From: an uncultured Odoribacter sp.
GTDB taxonomy: Bacteria > Bacteroidota > Bacteroidia > Bacteroidales > Marinifilaceae
DNA: 17,408 nt
Assembly: GCA_900544025.1 (NCBI GenBank)
Contig: UQTM01000067.1
Coordinates: 1-17,408 of the forward strand
Reading direction: 5' to 3'
Below, piece after piece: positions 16,060-17,408 of this stretch (position 1 is its first letter; every line of letters starts with the position of its first letter). Both the position numbers and the translations under genes were made by a program. The notes under the pieces were generated by a model. That model did not search any database. It had not been told where the DNA came from and saw only the letters and a program-made list of their open reading frames with translations.

Positions 16060-16236
16060 TTATCGACCGTTGATTTCGTCCAGAATTTCCTGTATCTGTT
16101 CCTGGCATCCGCCGCATCCTGTACCTGCATTAGTTTCTTCTCCCACTTCTTCAACGGTTTTTAATCCTTTTTCTTTGATGGCTTTTTCAATTTCTTCACG
16201 TGTTACATCAAAGCAATGGCAAATAATTTCACTCAT
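16060..16236 (-). CDS. BFD-like [2Fe-2S]-binding protein, small ferredoxin
   Basis: A 58-residue minus-strand gene with ATG at 16236-16234 and TAA at 16062-16060. It starts MSEIICHCFDVTREEIEKAI and ends ILDEINGR. Cluster cysteines are Cys6, Cys8, Cys41 and Cys44 (ICHCF and TGCGGC), giving C-x-C-x32-C-x2-C, nearly identical to the spacing of bacterioferritin-associated ferredoxin Bfd and the NifU/nitrite reductase [2Fe-2S] module. Predicted helices flank the cysteines. It is probably a cytosolic electron carrier; in Bfd the role is reducing bacterioferritin to release iron. No bacterioferritin gene is in the window. It is preceded by an exact TAnnTTTG box and ends in the shared terminator. A longer frame on the same strand (16154-15930) is a shadow of it. 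Confidence 0.9.
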   Translation of the reverse strand: MSEIICHCFDVTREEIEKAIKEKGLKTVEEVGEETNAGTGCGGCQEQIQEILDEINGR

Positions 16237-16323
16237 GGTCGTTTTCGTTTTATTGATTAATATTCAGTTGTCAAAATTTATTTTTAGATAACCTTTGGGG
16301 ACTTGTATCCCTTAATTCGCGTC

Positions 16324-16331
16324 CAAAAATA
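16324..16331 (-). promoter_or_regulatory. Bacteroidota-type -7 box for the BFD-like gene
   Basis: On the minus strand, 16331-16324 reads TATTTTTG, an exact TAnnTTTG match. It lies 87 bp upstream of the BFD-like ATG and implies a leader of about 80 nt. A small hairpin-forming stretch, GGGATACAAGTCCC on the minus strand, falls in the leader. No iron-regulator site is recognisable with confidence. Confidence 0.55.
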
Positions 16332-16403
16332 TAAATATTATCGATATAAAAGAAAGCGGATTTATACTATGTTTTTATGAGGTTATAAAGAAAATTTATC
16401 GAT

Positions 16404-17408
16404 TTATTCAATCAATATTTGAACGTCCTTTAACCTGTGGATAGGAGATACATGCAATTTTTTCACTTCGCCTCCCAGATATTCCACTTCTACGGTCGTG
16501 TTTTGCGGAGCATGCAGTTTGAAATATACGTCTTTTCCTTTCGGCCAGGCCGGGAAGATGTAAATTTTATTTCCGACGGTCTGTAATAACATTTCCTGCA
16601 ACCCGATCATTCCCGATCCTCCCCAATTATGATCGGGTACCCAATCGTGTCCCGGTCCCCAAAATGTGGGATAGCGGCGGGGAGAGTTACGTAGTTTTTG
16701 CTTATTGTAGGCCAATGCTTCTGCCGCCAGCCCCATCCGGGCAAAGAAGATTCCGTCCTGATGCCAGCTAATGACCATATTCTTGGGAAACTTTCCATGC
16801 GTCCAGGTGTTTCTGAAAATAGGGATATACTCACTCTGAACGTCGAAGCGGTTAAAAGGAAAAAGCGGGTAGAATTGAGGACATTCCACATTTTGATATT
16901 TAATATACGATTCAGCGGGTTTCAATACCTTATCCCCTTGTATCGTTTCGTAGCTAAAGCCGGGAAGCTTGTCCAGATAAGCTTTAAAATGACGTTTATC
17001 TTCCGAAGATAAGGAATCGCTTTTCAGGTCGGTCAATGCTTCGAGGCAGGCTGCAATTCCGGATATCAGATCGACCGGGTTTTTAGCTCCCCGGTACGAT
17101 TCACAGGATGTAGAAGGATAAAACACCAATTTGCCGTTTTCGTCCACAGGCCTGCCATTGCGCAGCAATTCTCTCTTTTGATAGTGTTCTTCGAAAAAGA
17201 GAAGAGCGTTTTTGATGAATGGCATATAATGATCGATGTTCGCTCCTGTAAAACGGTGATATTCGAGCATCATATAAGCCATTTCTACCTGTGATTCCCA
17301 ATGATAGGCAATCGATCCGTTCGCCATGATGCCTTTTTCTACGGTTTGTCCGTAAGTGGCGGCGGCGGTGGCTGCCGGATCACCGAAAGGCACTTCCTGT
17401 CCGCGCCG
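16404..17408 (-). CDS. C-terminal part of a six-hairpin-type glycoside hydrolase, 5' end beyond the window
   Basis: The minus-strand frame is open from the window edge (RRGQEVPFGDP) to a TAA at 16406-16404, 334 residues without a start. It looks like the end of an (alpha/alpha)6-barrel glycosidase: aromatic/acidic stretches such as AYHWESQVEMAYMMLEYHRF and HQDGIFFARMGLAAEAL, a GPGHDWVPDHNWGGSGMIGL segment, then LLQTVGNKIYIFPAWPKG, the typical join to a terminal beta domain seen in GH95-like and DUF5703-type Bacteroidota enzymes. The terminal domain (about the last 70 residues) is beta-rich. The precise family and substrate cannot be named from this part, and the signal peptide is not visible. 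It is convergent with the hexuronate operon side; action on a uronic-acid-containing glycan is conceivable but unsupported beyond proximity. Confidence 0.7.
   Translation of the reverse strand, partial: RRGQEVPFGDPAATAAATYGQTVEKGIMANGSIAYHWESQVEMAYMMLEYHRFTGANIDHYMPFIKNALLFFEEHYQKRELLRNGRPVDENGKLVFYPSTSCESYRGAKNPVDLISGIAACLEALTDLKSDSLSSEDKRHFKAYLDKLPGFSYETIQGDKVLKPAESYIKYQNVECPQFYPLFPFNRFDVQSEYIPIFRNTWTHGKFPKNMVISWHQDGIFFARMGLAAEALAYNKQKLRNSPRRYPTFWGPGHDWVPDHNWGGSGMIGLQEMLLQTVGNKIYIFPAWPKGKDVYFKLHAPQNTTVEVEYLGGEVKKLHVSPIHRLKDVQILIE

Noticed and set aside
15930..16154. 74-codon minus-strand frame
   Set aside because: It runs in another frame of the BFD-like gene and through the bidirectional terminator. 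The 58-residue frame with four conserved-spacing cysteines is the real gene.
16286..16320. Small hairpin GGGATACAAGTCCC in the BFD-like leader considered as a riboswitch or terminator
   Set aside because: It has only a four-base stem and no T tract or conserved RNA core.
1..17408. CRISPR arrays, tRNA/rRNA genes, insertion sequences, integrases, phage genes
   Set aside because: No spaced repeat array, tRNA cloverleaf, rRNA-like sequence, transposase or integrase motif was seen on either strand.

Overview
The window looks like a chromosomal piece from the phylum Bacteroidota, order Bacteroidales. The evidence is a SusC/SusD pair, promoters with the TAnnTTTG -7 box used by this phylum, few strong Shine-Dalgarno sites, and LytS/LytR-type regulators. 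Lgt features such as the GYQGLASHGAAIG stretch suggest an Odoribacter- or Butyricimonas-like gut bacterium, but I hold that genus-level guess weakly.

Layout. (1) Bases 1 to about 420 are AT-rich (about 34% GC by hand count). They carry minus-strand remnants: the possible N-terminus of a membrane protein running off the left edge, and the C-terminal part of a LytTR DNA-binding protein. The latter is fused head to head, near base 415, to an lgt gene lacking its 5' third. (2) lgt and a guanine deaminase gene form a short operon ended by a clear terminator. (3) Bases 1600-11519 hold the most interesting block: a LytS-type sensor kinase with a large extracytoplasmic domain, then a secreted metzincin-like zinc metalloprotease, a SusC transporter and a SusD lipoprotein in one apparent operon, then a LytTR response regulator with its own terminator-insulated promoter. 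(4) Bases 11520-15431 are a hexuronate operon (uxaC, eda-like aldolase, exuT-like MFS symporter) behind a TATCTTTG promoter with a tandem 17-18 bp repeat just upstream. (5) A HIT-family gene follows and ends in a strong terminator. (6) On the minus strand are a 58-residue BFD-like [2Fe-2S] protein and the C-terminal part of a six-hairpin-type glycoside hydrolase cut by the right edge.

How the genes may work together. The kinase and response regulator flank the protease-SusC-SusD module and are the only complete two-component partners here. The SusC lacks an N-terminal STN signalling domain, and no sigma/anti-sigma pair is present. The simplest reading is a peptide- or protein-derived nutrient uptake locus controlled by a LytS/LytR-type system: protease digestion, SusD capture, SusC import, with sensing by the kinase. 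This is inferred from gene order and domains. The second block imports glucuronate or galacturonate, isomerises it, and cleaves KDPG at the end of the pathway. The middle steps (uxuA/uxuB or uxaA/uxaB, and kdgK) are not in this window.
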